A stretch of 60,000 bases of DNA from Gnetum montanum (GCA_015680685.1 MNCI01003588.1:402125-462124), one strand, 5' to 3'; shown: positions 45,495 through 58,440, numbered from the stretch's first letter. Numbers and translations are program-made. The notes: generated from the letters alone by a model not told the origin.

Positions 45495-46890
45495 CATAAT
45501 TAATGCCAAACTTACTCCTAAATAAAATAAAAAGCTGTTGAAAGTGATGAACAAATGGTCAACAGCCTGTACCTTGTCATATCCTAAGCTAACAGGAATC
45601 GATCCAAGGATATGCCAACATCGCATTTACAGTGAGTCAGCCATGAAGCCTAGAAGGTGGCCATAGAGGTGACTAAACCTCAAATTGAAGCAAATCATCA
45701 AGGAGGAAATAGATTAGCTCCTCATCATAGCGTTCATCTATCCCATTGTGGATAGTGAATGGGTTAGCCCACTTGTAATTGTACCAAAGAGGGATAGCAA
45801 ATGGCAGGTTTGCATTGACTTTAGGTTGTTGAATATGGTAATATTTAAAGATCACTTTTCTTTGCCATTTGTAGATCAAGTGTTAGACACCATATCTAGG
45901 CATTGTTATTATAGCTTTTGGATGATTATAGTCATTATAACCAAATCTAGATTGCACCCAAAGACTAGGCCAAGATAATATTCACTAGTCCCTAGGGAAC
46001 TTTTGCGTATTGTAAGATGTCATTCGGCCTATGCAATGCCCCTACAACATTTCAACTAATAGGAAATTAGTAGTGGTGTTGAAGTTTTCATGGATGACTT
46101 TTCCACCTATGGAGCTACCTTTAAGCAAGCCTTAGATCGACTTGAGCAAGTATTGAAGAGATTTGTAGAGATAAACCTGCAGCTCAATTGGAAAAAAAGC
46201 CATATTATGATCCAAGAGGGCATAGTGCTAGGGCATTGAATTTTGCAAAAATGGATTGAGGTAGATCTAGAAAAAATAAGGGTCATCTAAGGAATAACAC
46301 ATCAACTAGAGATTGTTAAAGATGTTCAATCATTCCTTGGATACATTGGCTACTATCAACAATTTACAGAGAATTTCTCTAAGATCATAAAGCTATTAGT
46401 AGATCTTACAAAAAAATATACACCTTTTATCTAGACCAAGGAATGTGAACATCCATTCCAACAACTAAAGAAGAAGCTCATAGAAACACCAATCCTATGA
46501 GCACTAGATTGGTCCAGACCTTTCCGTATCATGATAGATGCATCTAACTATGCTTTGGAGGCAATGCTAATGCAGATGAATGATAAGAAATGTCCATACT
46601 ACATCCATTGCGTGAGTCAAAGCATTGTGAGAGCATAGTTAAATTACACCACCATGAAGAAAGAACTAATGGTAGTGGTGTACATGCTCGAAAAGCTCAG
46701 GAACTATGTGCTTGGTTACAAAGTATTTGTGTATATGGACCATACTGCAATCTTCTTCCTTGTGAATAAGCCAACAGTGAGCCCTCATGTCATACGATGG
46801 CTTTTGATCTTGCAAGAGTTTGATCTCACTATGGTAGATCAAAAAGGGACTGAGAATGTGGTCATTGACCACCTCTCTCACTAAAGATGG
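45495..46890 (+). pseudogene. A2 reverse transcriptase-RNase H
   Basis: Fingers/palm at 45748-45978 (VSPLVIVPKRDSKWQVCIDF, LPFVDQVLDTISRHCYYSF), then a frameshift. FMDDFSTYG is kept (about 46090), but roughly 30 bp just before it, coding the RLVLSIF helix in A3, is missing. Thumb/connection and RH follow with VYMDHTAIFFLVNKPTVSPH and ENVVIDHLSH (46654-46884). Stops include TGA at former CGA and TAG at former CAG codons, judged by alignment with A3. Confidence 0.86.
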
Positions 46891-47089
46891 GATAACAAAG
46901 AGGAGAAGAGCCCATTCTTTGATCAGTTTCCAGATGAACTCCTCTTTACTAGAACAATAAGTGAACAAACGCCTAAAAAAGCAATATGGTATAATCACAT
47001 CCTCATCTACCTTCTCACTCAAGAGATGCCATAAGACTTGGATTTTAGCAAGAAATAACAATTTCTTCATTGAGCCAAATACTTTATGG

Positions 47090-48281
47090 AAATCAGCAAA
47101 CACCTTTATAAGGTGTGTGTTGATGGCCTGATCTGTTGGTGTGTCCCTGATGAAGCACGTTCTCCAAGATGCTCAAGAAGGGCCTTGTAGAGGCCACTAT
47201 GTAGGGAGAATCACTACCATAAAAATGTTGATGATAGGATACTATTAGCCTACAATCTTTAGGGACACCCATGAGTTCATCAAGTCTTGTGAACATTGTC
47301 AATGAGATGGTGGGATGATCACTCACATGGAAGGTCTTTAATAGTGGATTCAACCATTGGATCCTTTCAAAATATGAGGCATTGATTTCATGGGTCCCAT
47401 CACATCCATGTCTAACGAGAAGGCAGATATTATAGTAGCAGTTAACTACTTCACAAAATGGGCAAAAGTATCAGCTATTACTGATTGTACATTGTCCACT
47501 ACTACCAGATTTATACAACAACATATTATGAATAGGCTTAGGGTACCATGTTCACTAGTTTCTAATAATGGAACTCACTTCATAGGTGCTACCTTTATAA
47601 AGTTAATGTAATGCTTGGAGGTAGAACATAAATTAACAAAACCTTACCACCCCCAAGCCAATAGTCAAGTAGAGGTAACCAATTGGGAGATCATAAAAAT
47701 ACTAATGTGAACCATTAGCAAATATAGGAAGGATTAAAGTAAAAAACTTAATGATGCTCTTTGGGCTTATCATTCAATTTGGAAACTTTCTATTGGCTAT
47801 TCTCCCTATGAGTTAGTGTATGGAAATCTTCCAATGCTTCTGATTCAATCCAAGCTCCATATGCTCTCAAAAACATGTGATCTAAATCTTGACCTAAGTC
47901 TAGCACAGAAAGAAAGATTAATCAACCTAAAACGTGTTAGATGAAAATCGATTAGTGGCCCTATTTTTGAATGAGATGAATAAGGCATTCAGCATGTAAT
48001 GTCATGACCTAAGAATCAAGAAAGTAAAACTTCAACTAGAAGATAAGGTTCTCTACTAGAACCCCACACATGTATGCCAAATGAAAAAATTTCAAACATT
48101 GTTGGAGGGACCTTATATAATTGATCAAACCTTTCCCTCTAGGGCCATGTTGATCTACAAGCCTGAATGCCCTAATAAAAAGTAGTTAGTTAACATTCAA
48201 CAAGTAAATCCTTTCTTGGAACTAAGATAGGCCAATGTAACTATTACCTTAACAGATGGACAACCATGTTCTATTTTTTGA
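47090..48281 (+). pseudogene. A2 integrase
   Basis: GIDFMGPITSMSNEKADI keeps the first Asp, but the second reads VSNNGTHF (Asp to Asn). QVEVTN keeps the Glu. The end matches A1: GQPCSIF then TGA (48279-48281). Open central part 47390-47611; stops elsewhere. Confidence 0.86.
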
Positions 48282-49774
48282 ATCTCCTCCTTCCAAATCA
48301 ATCATGGAGGAGATGGTCATTCGTGTTGACAATCCATTTGGCTCCTCAATTTTTCTACCTTTTTGTTTTTCACATTTTTGGATTTTTCTAATTTTATATA
48401 CCATCTTTAGTACCTTTGAAACTTCTTGATTATTTTACACTTTCTTATATATTTTAGTTTATTTTTTTTTAAGCGTGATGTTTTCTTATTTTTGCTAATA
48501 AAATTGCTTTATTGTAATAGGACACAATGTTGCTGCTGTTGTTTACTAATGATGGTTTGTGCTTAATGTTGTGATTGTCGATGTTTGGTTTCTATTTTTG
48601 AATTATGATGTCTGATGACTTTGACATGGTTTATTTTTCATGGAATAGTCAGTGACTCCATGTCATCTTCCTAACCAATGAACTCTATGGTTTTCCTTGT
48701 TATGGGAATTTGAGATCCCTTCCATTAAAGAAAATTTTAATCAATTAGTGAGCTTGGTAGTTCCAGAATTAGAAAGGGTTCAAAGGTTTGTAAAGGATGT
48801 GACTTCAAGGGGACTCATTGCTCTTTGTACTTTTCTACTTGCTTGAGTGCTTGAGCATTTTTTCATGGGCTTCCTACCATTCCAAACTAACCACTAATAG
48901 GAAGTTAAATAACATCTTTGCATGGTGTGGTTCCCATTTCAAAAAAAATGATGGGAATTCAAAGCACATCCCCTGGACAAATAATCAGGCTATAAGCATT
49001 GGTTATGAGACTCTAACAACATGCACCTATGCCTAAAGGTCCCTCTAACTAAGGCCCTCTCTCTGACTTTCTACTTCTCTTTTCCTCTCTTTGTGAAATG
49101 ATGGTTGTTTTGTGGAAGCATTCTTGTGTCTCGAGTGAGTGTATCGGTCTTAGAGTGGTGATGCGAAGTCACTGAAAGTAGTTGGTTTTGGTTTTGATTG
49201 AGGATAGATCTTCCTAGGTCATTTTAAATATAACATCCACAAGGGACTTCTTATAACCTCAATTTGAAACTCCATTGCACCTTCTCTATCATCCATCCAT
49301 GCTACTATAACTCACCTCACTACCATGTTCTATGTTATGCTCTGTCTTAATTTGATGTGCTGGGATTCTTGAGTAGATTCTTTCAGGTTGGTCCTTAACT
49401 TGTCATAATCATTAAATTGACTATGGGGCCCATCGATTCCTTAGTTGAGGTTATGCAAGGGAAAAAACGACATGAGTCTACTATGGGAAGGATCCAATTG
49501 CATAGCTTTTGTCTTGATTAGTTAAGATTCCTTACCTTTGATATCACTATAATCCTACCTTTTGTGTATTTCATTAAGTATACTGCTTAGTGCTCCTTAA
49601 TCTTTCATTTCATTCATCCACTACATTAATTTTTCTCCATTTTTTTAAAATTATGAGCTTCAACACCCTCTTCTCATCTTTTCATAGTATTATTGGTCTT
49701 TTAAGCTTTCATTTGACACCAATTTCACTAAAAAACTCTTCATATTTTGTAAGTTTGACTATGGTGGTTGATGG
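48282..49774 (+). other. A2 untranslated block downstream of pol
   Basis: Plus-strand counterpart of the A1/A3/A4 blocks, with TTTGCATGGTGTGGTTCCCA near 48916 and TCAAAGCACATCCC near 48960. No ORF longer than about 80 codons; no match to a protein family seen. Confidence 0.65.
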
Positions 49775-49867
49775 TTGCATCATTGAGGTCCCATCGACAC
49801 ATCCCCACTCATCGATGTGGCTCAGTTGACTAGGCCTCATCGATGCAGCACAAAAACCCTATATATA
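49775..49867 (+). promoter_or_regulatory. A2 internal U3-like promoter for the extra ORF
   Basis: CATCGATGTGGCTCAGTTG and TAGGCCTCATCGATGC units resemble the A2 LTR U3 (GATGTGGCCTCGTTG, CATCGACGAGGC). They are followed at once by TATATATA (49860-49867), 463 bp before the extra-ORF ATG. Same layout as in A3. Confidence 0.6.
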
Positions 49868-50013
49868 CTACTAGACACTTTGCAATTTTTTGCCATTTGC
49901 TATAACAAAAGGGGAGTTTTTCAAATTTTTTAAAGCCCAAAACCTTTCAAATCTCATAACTTCTCAACTATTTGTCCAAATCACTCCATTTTGTGATCTT
50001 GCACTTACTGGAG

Positions 50014-50322
50014 GTAAGATCTTTATCATGGGGACTGCAAAACTTAAGGTTTCTAATGAAAAATTAATGAAAATTTTCCTAACTCCCCCAAAGGTTAATA
50101 ACCTTAACCATATATAAACAATAACTTTTTCACAATTTAATCCTTTCAACAACCTTTAGAATGATTTATTAATGAAAATACATAAATAAATGATAATTTG
50201 ATTAATTAAATTAGCCATAATCACAACTTAGGAAAAGTGTAATTCTCCTTAAGAGATAAGGTATCCCAATTATCTTAAGGTTACACAATGAGTGCTAATC
50301 CATGGTCTTATTGTGATTATAG
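50014..50322 (+). other. A2 5'-UTR intron before the extra ORF
   Basis: Donor CTGGAG/GTAAGATC at 50014 and acceptor TTGTGATTATAG ending at 50322, directly followed by ATG. 309 bp, AT-rich, no coding. Confidence 0.6.
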
Positions 50323-53138
50323 ATGGCATCCAAACAAAAACATCCATAGGAAGGAGAACCCTCGCAACTAGGGAGAAGCAAGCTAAATCTAGAAGGGGCC
50401 AACAAGAACAAGGCTAAGAACTTCTAGATGCAACCCATGCAATGGGATCTCTTCATGAAAAGCCCAAAGTGGAATCTATCCAACAGATTCTAGAAGAAGA
50501 AGTACCTACAGAACATGCCTTGAGGAGAAGTTCCTAGACCCGCACTAAGGCTTGAGGTCACTTTGACTCAAGCCTGCCTTGATATCATCATGTCCTGAGA
50601 GATTCAATGATCTATTCTTCAAGAGATCAACTTTGGGCCATTTTAGGAGAAAGATCCAGAGAATGTCAAGACTCAACTGCAAACCTCTTCCATGTGGCCA
50701 ATTATCACATCCAATGGGGAGTGGTACATGGGAGAAACATACCTCTTCTGGAACAATTGAAGGCTAGGATCCATAGTCAAGATCAAGGACATTCAAGTGT
50801 CCTACTTGGCAAAAGCTATTACATAGGCACTTGGGTTGCTTGACATTAGAACATAGCTAGTGAAATTATCTATGCAAGGTGATCTTGAGGCAAAAAAGAA
50901 GTGCACCTCGTAATGCTATGGGATGGACAATAATAAGTATGGTGCACTCACACCGATGGAGTGAATTTACTTTAAGATTGTGATCTATAACCTCAATCTA
51001 ATGGTGAGGCAAGCAAGGTAACCACCTTCTCTACCTGAGCATGCATTGCACTAAGTGAGAAGTTCCGCATTAATCATCTACAACTGTTATACTTGGAGAT
51101 TGAGAAGCATTTCAAAGAAAATGAACATGGAAGAAAGACCCTACCCTTTCCATGTCTCATCAAGAAATTTTGCAAAAGGGCAGGCATCGTTCACTACTCT
51201 AATGATACACTCAGGCATACTCCTTTGGCTTTATGATCCAAGATCATGAAAGAGAAGATGTCAATGATGACTCAGTTATAGGAGCTACTTCCATCACCAC
51301 CCACTCAAGAAACAACACCAAAGGCCTATGAAACCATTGAGAGTTTGTGGAAAATCTAAGAATAGCTCTTGAGCAAACAAGAGCAATAAGCAGCAATAAG
51401 TGGGGTAGATCCATCTGTGTATCAACCATTAATGAGTCACCTTAATGAGATGGTTTGAATAGTTAGCCATATGGAGAATGATGGTCCCATATTTTCTACC
51501 CAAAGAACATAGCTACCTATGAGGTTAGATCCCAAGGTGATGGTGTTGTTTTTACAACACCATTTATTCCTTGAAATCTTTGGGAATGCCACCATTTTCT
51601 TAATGTAGTTGGAGGAAGGTGAAGCGGAAACTATCTTGGTGATGCAACATCAAGGGTAGGAGATAGTGGCAGAAGTGGTTACTAATCATGTAGCAGAAGA
51701 ATTGAATGCATCCATGGCATCTGTACTAGACATATCTACACTTCAATACATGCAAACATTTGTAGGCATGGTCAATGGGAAGTTAAATGTAGCCTAGCAT
51801 GAAAATTTGCTGGAATGACTGGTTGGAACCAGGCAACCGACTCTAGACATCTTTGATCTTCTGGAGAACATCACTACAACCTAGTTAGAGCTGCTAAATG
51901 TAAGGGGTAGATGTATTATTTTGGAGGGATAACTAGAAATGATCCAAGAGAAAAATCAATGCTTAGCCGTAGAGGTCACTGTACTTCATGCCTAACTTGT
52001 AGATCAAGCAATCCTTAGCCTAGCAAGAAGAAGAGATTAGGCTTTCAAAAAACTTCAAGAAATATTTTAGAAGGTTGAGGAGGAGATAGTAATGACCATC
52101 TTAAACAATCCATACTTGAAATCAAAACATACTCAATCTAGAAGGACTTGAACCAGATACGCCAGGAGAAGGAAACATTAATCACATAGAATTATTGCCT
52201 ATGAAATGTTGATGCTCAGAAGGATCATATGCAAGAATTTATCCATCAACAACAGGAGTCGCTTGCTAGGTAAACACTAAACAAAGGAAAATAACCATAG
52301 AAAACCACAATTTGTCAATGAAGGAGGTACACACCTTGCATCAAAAGTCTACCATCAAGATCATTTCCTAGAAGAATGAAGCACTCAAATTTGAGAAAGT
52401 GAAAAATTACTACAAGCACTAGGTCAACTTGCAAAAAGAAGTCAATGAGAAACACATCTAAATGAAAAAGGAAAAAATGAATGAATCCCTCCAGTAACTC
52501 CAACAAGGAAGAGAAACATGGTAGCCCATCCTTGATGGGATTGACACCTACAATAAAGTGAAGATCCACTTAAAGGAGTTGCAAATTGAGGAAATGATAG
52601 AGTATATGGAGTTGACCAATCTCCCATATGTAAACCTAGCAATGTTTATTACTAGATGGCCATGGTCAGATTTGGAAAAGCAAGTGGCTAGCTCGTATCT
52701 ATTATATAAGGTAGAGTTCAAGCATCACAAAGACAGTAAGCAAAAGCTTGAGACTACAAATGTTGAACTTGAAGTACTCAGAGGGCTATTTAGAGATCAA
52801 TGATCTATCACTGAGAACCTAGCTAGATGGATGAATGACTATAGGAGCTGAAGAACACAGTTAGGACATTCAACATTAAACAAAGCTAGTTCATTGCATA
52901 GTTTGTTAATGCGAAGGAGTTATTTCCAACAATCCTATGTCCTTAGGATGTGCTGGTTTCAACTCACATTAGGAAAGTTATGTGGATGGTGCATGATCCT
53001 AGGATGAAGGAGGAGAAAATGAAAGCACCGTTGGATGCTTTCCACCTCCTACTTGAAGTTATAGCAGTAGTAGGATAGTCACAGCCACCTCAACTACGAC
53101 ACGTGCATGAAGCTGGTGAAGGTCCCTCAAAGCCTTAA
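50323..53138 (+). pseudogene. A2 extra ORF: coiled-coil protein, ~940 codons
   Basis: Starts MASKQKHP at 50323. It follows the A3 protein in order: a conserved NGEWYMGETYLFW stretch (about 50715-50755), the central block (about 51.0-51.25 kb), helical Glu/Gln/Leu-rich segments (51.8-52.8 kb, e.g. HLKELQIEEMIEYMELTNL at 52567), ending TAA at 53136-53138. Many stops. Function unknown; a sense-strand ORF between IN and 3' LTR is the position of the Athila third ORF. Confidence 0.72.
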
Positions 53139-53402
53139 GAACCACCATTGCCTAGGATCATTTGATCTTCTCCAACAGCTTTACAACTTTAAAGAATGTG
53201 CCATCCGATTTTGAAAAGTTGAGTCATGGTATTCAATTTTGTGTCCTAAACACCAACATTTTTTGTAATGTGTTGATTCGTACACATAGGTACTCCATTT
53301 TTAGTCAAGTTAGTTAGTTTATTTTGTTTGAGGAAAAGTCAATCAATAATCCAATACCTTTCCAATTTTGTAAAAGAACTCAAGGATGAGCTTTCATTTA
53401 GT

Positions 53403-53412
53403 CATGGGGGTA
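53403..53412 (+). promoter_or_regulatory. A2 polypurine tract
   Basis: CATGGGGGTA directly before TGATGAG of the 3' LTR; matches A3. Confidence 0.8.
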
Positions 53413-54408
53413 TGATGAGTCATGTTGTATTGGCTACATTGATGAGACCTTGTCAATGTGGCCTCATCATCTGGGCTTGGTCAACAAGGCCTAGTTGATG
53501 CATCATATCATGCATCAATGTGGCCCCATCAACGTAGTGCCTATAGTTAGCTATAAATACATGCTTGCAGCCATATTTATGGTAAGTAGAGATAGTAGTT
53601 GTAGTAGAGCTCTTACATGTTTTCCATTTGAAAGTTAGAATTTTTCCTCTGAGTGCCTATAGCAAGAGTCATTGAGTGTACAAATCTTTATTCAAGCATT
53701 GTTGTACCTGAGCATGATAGTATGTGCATCAATAAAGATGAGCTTTCTAATAAACCTTATAGCACTTTGGATAGATTAGCTATTTCATTTATGCGTTTAC
53801 TATTTTTAGTTATTTATTAAATGTTGTCAATTAGTTATTAATTATTTTCCAATTATTACGTTAACGAGAGAATTAAGCCAAGTAGATTACACACATAAGT
53901 ATGATTGCTTCGAGCGTAACACATATTTGCTTGGTAATCCCAATAGCGTTATTGCTTGGTACACCCAATAGCATAGTGCTTGGTTAGCCAGTAGTGGATA
54001 CATGGGTTCAAGACATGTATAGAAAGTAGGATCAAATGCTTATGTTAGGATTAGTTAAATGCTGGTTAATTAGTTAATTTTGTTTAGTTAATTAAATTCC
54101 TTTTATCTACATTTTGAGCAGCAAACTATAAAACATAAANGTTTAGTTAATCAAATTCCTTTTATCTACATTTTGAGCAGCAAACTATAAAACATAAAAT
54201 GATGAAAACCAAATACCTTGGTTACACTTAACCATACCAACGAATAGCACAAGTGTAATTGGGAAGACAACGATTGGCCATAGGACTAGATTCACTTCCT
54301 AAAGGACTAGTGTGCCAGAAATGATAAAGTCCGTGGAATTCAACTGGATCACATGTGAATGCTTTGTTATTTGTATGGTTCGGCATAGAGGTACCTCGCT
54401 GCTCATCA
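53413..54408 (+). mobile_element. A2 3' LTR (996 bp as assembled, 937 real)
   Basis: TGATGAGTCATG...GCTGCTCATCA. TATAAATA at 53552-53559. Inflated by the 58-bp duplication and N at 54082-54198. Visibly more diverged from its partner than the two A3 LTRs are from each other. Confidence 0.92.
54082..54198. repeat. Gap-flanking 58-bp duplication (assembly artefact)
   Basis: 54082-54139 and 54141-54198 are the same 58 bp with one difference, separated by one N. Removing one copy and the N restores the LTR to 937 bp. Confidence 0.85.
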
Positions 54409-54769
54409 CCTGTCTTAGTTATCAGTATCAAAATTCAAAAATAAAAACCAAACATTAGCAATAAAAAAAATAAGTACAAATCACCATTAATAATAGCTAA
54501 AGCACCACTATGTCCTATTAGCACAAAGCACGTTTTTAGCAAAAATTTTAGAAAATCACACCTAAAACAAAAGAAATTATACAAGAAAGTGTAAAGTATT
54601 CAAAAAAAATCAAATGTAACAATAATGGTGTAAAACAAAAAATGGTGTAAAATAGGAAAAAATATAAAAAAAGGATATAAAATAAATAAAGTGTAAAAAA
54701 GATGTGTCAAACAAAAAATTAGAAAAACTAAGGAGCCATGTAAATGGTTAGCATGGATGGAAATATTTC
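54409..54769 (-). other. A4 untranslated block, right piece
   Basis: A-rich DNA with AAAAACCAAACATTAGCAAT near 54440, also found in A1 near 450. Non-coding. Confidence 0.6.
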
Positions 54770-56130
54770 CCATGACTAATTTGGAAGGAGGAGATCTGAA
54801 AGATTGAGTGAGGTTGCTCATCTAATGAGGTGTTTCTTCCACTAGCTTGTTTGGGCTTATGAAAAGGTTTGACTTATTGTGTGTTGACTAGCTACTTTTT
54901 GTTTGGGCATTCAAGTTTGTAGATTAATATGGACCCATAAGGAAGGGTTTCATCAATTATGTAAGGCCCCTCCCACAATGTTTAAAATTTTTTTCGTTGT
55001 GGAACATGTGTGGGGTTCTAGTAGAGAACCTTATCTCTAGGTTGGAATTTCACTTTTCTTATTCTAAGGTCATGGCATTATTTACTGAATGCTTTATACA
55101 CTTCATTCAAGGATAGGGCCACTAATCAAATTTTCATCTAATACATTAAGGTTGATCAATCGTTCTCTTTGTGCTAGACTTAGGTCAAGATTTAAGTCAC
55201 ATGTAGTTAAAAGTGTATGAAGCTTGGATTGAATAGGAAGTGTTGATATTTTTCTATACACTAGCTCATAGGGAGAGTAGCCTATAGGGAGTTTCCATGT
55301 TGAGTAGTAGGCGTAGAGGGAATCGTTAAGTTTTGTGATCTAGTCTCTCCTATATTTGCNTAGAGGGAATCGTTAAGTTTTGTGATCTAGTCTCTCCTAT
55401 ATTTGCTAACAATTCCCATTAAGGTCTTTGTAATCTCCTTGTTAGTAACCTTTGCTTGACCATTGGCTTGGGGGTGCTAGGGTGTTGTTAATTTATGCTC
55501 AATCCCTAAGCATTGCATGAGCTTACAAAAAGTGTTGCTTGCAAAATGGATTCCATTGTCAGAAATCAGTGCATGTGGCACCTTAAACCTATTTATAATG
55601 TGTTATTGAGAAAACCAAACATTAGTGGATAATGTATAGTTGACGATGGTTATTTCTTTTATCCATTTAGTATAATAGTCAAAAAAAATGATAATGTACA
55701 CCTTTCCATTGAACATGGATGTGATGGGACTCATGAAGTCTATGCCACATATGTCAAAGGGTTCCAGTGGTTGGATCCATTATTGAGGTCCCTCCATTCA
55801 CGCAATCATCCCATAATCTCAATGATAACATTCATAGATCAAATAAATTGGTGGGCATCCTTGAAGATTATTGTCCAATAGAACCCTAAGATTAGGATTT
55901 TAATGGTTGTGTGTCTCTTTGCATAGTGGCCTTTGCAAGGGCCCTCATGAGCATCTTGAAGAATGCACAGTTGATAAGTATTAGGAATACACCAATGAAC
56001 CATGCCATCAATACACACCTTGTAAAGATGTCCATTGATTTCCATGAAGCACTTGGCCTAATGAAGGAAACTATTTTCTCTTCTTGTGGCCTTGATCTTA
56101 TGGCATCTCCTAAGTGCAAAGATAAGTGAG
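54770..56130 (-). pseudogene. A4 integrase
   Basis: GIDFMSPITSMFNGK (first Asp, about 55730), LISDNGIHF (second Asp, about 55560) and AKVTNKEIT, where the catalytic Glu is Lys, as in A3. The zinc-binding part and leading sequence (EINGHLYKVCIDGMVHWCIP) lie at 55839-56045. It contains the 46-bp gap duplication at 55314-55406. The usual stop after SIF is read as CAG here, so the frame runs about 16 codons further. Confidence 0.83.
55314..55406. repeat. Gap-flanking 46-bp duplication (assembly artefact)
   Basis: 55314-55359 and 55361-55406 are identical and separated by one N. The duplication disrupts the integrase frame, but should not be read as biology. Confidence 0.85.
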
Positions 56131-56149
56131 AATGTCATCATACCATTTT

Positions 56150-57460
56150 GGTTCTATAGGCACTTGGTCATTACTTGCTTCAAAAAATAGGAGTTCATTA
56201 GGAAATTGATCAAAGAGTGTGCTCTTGTCCTTTTTGTTATCCCATCTTAATTAAGAGAGATGGTTGGTGACCACATTCTTAGTACCCTTTCAATCTATCA
56301 TTGTAAGATTGAATTCCTGCAAGATCACTAGCCATTGTATGACATAGGGGCTCAGTGTTGACTTGTTTATGAGGAAGTCAATGGCACTATGATCAATGTG
56401 TACAAACACTTTGTACCCAATCACATAGTGCTTAAACTTTTCTAAAGCATACACCACTACCATCAGTTCTTTCTCCATTATGGTGTAATTGATCTATGCA
56501 CCCACAATGCTTAGGCTTACACAGTGGATGTAATATGGACCTAATTATCTAGTTGCATTAGCATAGCTCCCAAGGCATAAATTGATGCATCCATCATGAT
56601 ATGAAATAGTCTGGACCAGTTCTATGACTCTTTCATTTTTCTATTCGAATGCATTTTCACATTCTTTAGTCTAAACAAATGGAGCATCTTTTTTTGTTAG
56701 CTTGACTAATGGTTTTGTGATCTTAGAGAAATTCTCTATGAATCATTGCTAGTAATTAGTGTGCCCAAGGAATGACTAGACATATGTAACTATTTCTAGT
56801 TGATAAGTTAGTCTTGGATGACCCGTATCTTTTTAGGGTCTACCTTCATCCTTGCTTGTGAGATTTTGTGCCCCAAGAATATGCCCTCTTGGACCATTAG
56901 ATAGGCCTTTTGCCAATTGAGTTGTAGGTTTTTCTCCATACATATTTTTAATACTTGCTCAAGGTAGTCCAAGGCTTGCTCAAACGTAGCACCATAAGTG
57001 GAAAAGTCATCCATGAAGACTTCCACCCTGCTACCAATTTGTTGCTAAAAGATGCTTAAGAACAAGTATTGGAATGTGGCAGATCATTGCATAGACCAAA
57101 AGGCATCTTTTAATATGCAATAGTTCTCGAGGAACTCATGAATGTAGTTTTGGCCTAATCCTCCAGTGCAATCTGAATTTGGTTATAGCCACTATAACCA
57201 TCCAAAACATTATAATAGTAATGTCTAGAAATGGTGCCCAACACTTGATCGACAAATGGCAATGGAAAATGATATTTGAATGTTACCATGTTCAATAGCT
57301 TGAAATCAATACAAACCTACCACTTGCCACCTTTCTTTGGCATAATCATGAGTGGACTAACCCACTCACTATCCACAGTAGGATAGATGAACCCTGCCTT
57401 GAGGAGTTGTTCTATCTTCTCCTTGACGATTTACTTTAATTTGGCATTCAACTACCATAG
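56150..57460 (-). pseudogene. A4 reverse transcriptase-RNase H
   Basis: Intact FMDDFSTYGATFEQALDYL box and thumb (NWQKAYLMVQEGIFLGHKIS) at 56808-57026. Fingers and palm upstream to 57460 are shifted and stopped. The RH part at 56290-56478 has EKELMVVVYALEKFKHYVIG and VHIDHSAIDFL. Confidence 0.85.
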
Positions 57461-57913
57461 TGGCTACTTCCTTGGCTTCATGGTCGAATTGGTATAGATG
57501 CAGTGTGAGCATATTCATGGATCAATCCTAATGAGTTTATGATATAACCAAGCAAAGATTTTTGGCCATCTATTAACCACTTTCAATAGTTTCTCTTTTT
57601 GTTCAAGAGAAAGTTTAGGATTGATTATAACTGGCTTTGCATTTTTTAGAAATGCATATTTTAGGTTGGTAGTTATAGTTTTTAGCTCTAGGGGATCTTG
57701 TTTAAAATTTTCAAGGATTTCTAACTCTTCCCAATAGGTATCATCATTTTCATCATCAGAGAGTTGGCAATGAGCTTACTCCAGTTCATCCATGCTCGCA
57801 ACATAGGCACATGTTAGGCTCTCAATTGGTTCCAAGCAAATTGTGCTACTCTCAAAATTAGCTATCAGCCACTGGGTGTCCTCTTATTTTGTGGCTACTA
57901 TGTACATGCACCT

Positions 57914-58440
57914 TTAAATATCTACCTCATTTACACACTTCCTGCATGAGAAAATGAATGCTCTTTTCATGGACCAAAGTTTTTGCATGCAATTGCACCC
58001 TGTATTGTTGTATGCTATGCATGGAACTTGTTTCTTCTCAATCTTTCCAAATGCATTTTTCTTGAAAATTTCCAAGGAAAGATCTATGATTCCCATTCTT
58101 GCATCAACAATACTTAGCCATGTCCTTCCCATAATTATTGGAAAATTTCCCTTGCAATTTTAAACTTTGATCACTAGGAAATTAGTAGGATAAGACCACC
58201 AATATCTTCTACTAGTTTCAATGGAATAGTGATAGAATGATATGCTATTTTTAATCTAATATTTCTCTTCTTGAGAGACAATAGGTTCTAGGTAGTATAC
58301 ATCGCATAGGAAATTAGGTTAACACTGAAACCTGAATCTAGAACAGCTTTGCATGGTTCATTCCTAGAAATCTAAAAATAGATAAGGGGACTTCTAGGAT
58401 TAGCAAATTTTCTAGGGATTTTTCTAGCTCAAATCTAGTT
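57914..58440 (-). pseudogene. A4 protease
   Basis: VLDSGFSVNLIS (about 58330-58360) keeps a canonical D-S-G active site, but the frame is broken downstream. The second half (57914-58132) has TWLSIVDARMGIIDLSLEIF. The linker to RT spans 57.5-57.9 kb. Confidence 0.78.

Larger units (their letters stand above)
27788..54408 (+). mobile_element. A2: family A element interrupted by A3
   Basis: The 5' LTR (27788-28724) and 3' LTR (53413-54408) have the same orientation. Both are 937 bp once a 59-base gap artefact is removed from the second. The interior reads PBS, gag, PR, [A3 insertion], RT, RH, IN, untranslated block, extra ORF, polypurine tract. Flanks are CTTAT and CCTGT, which would match as a 5-bp target duplication if two transitions occurred. 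Without A3 the element is about 13.3 kb, the same as A3. Confidence 0.88.
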
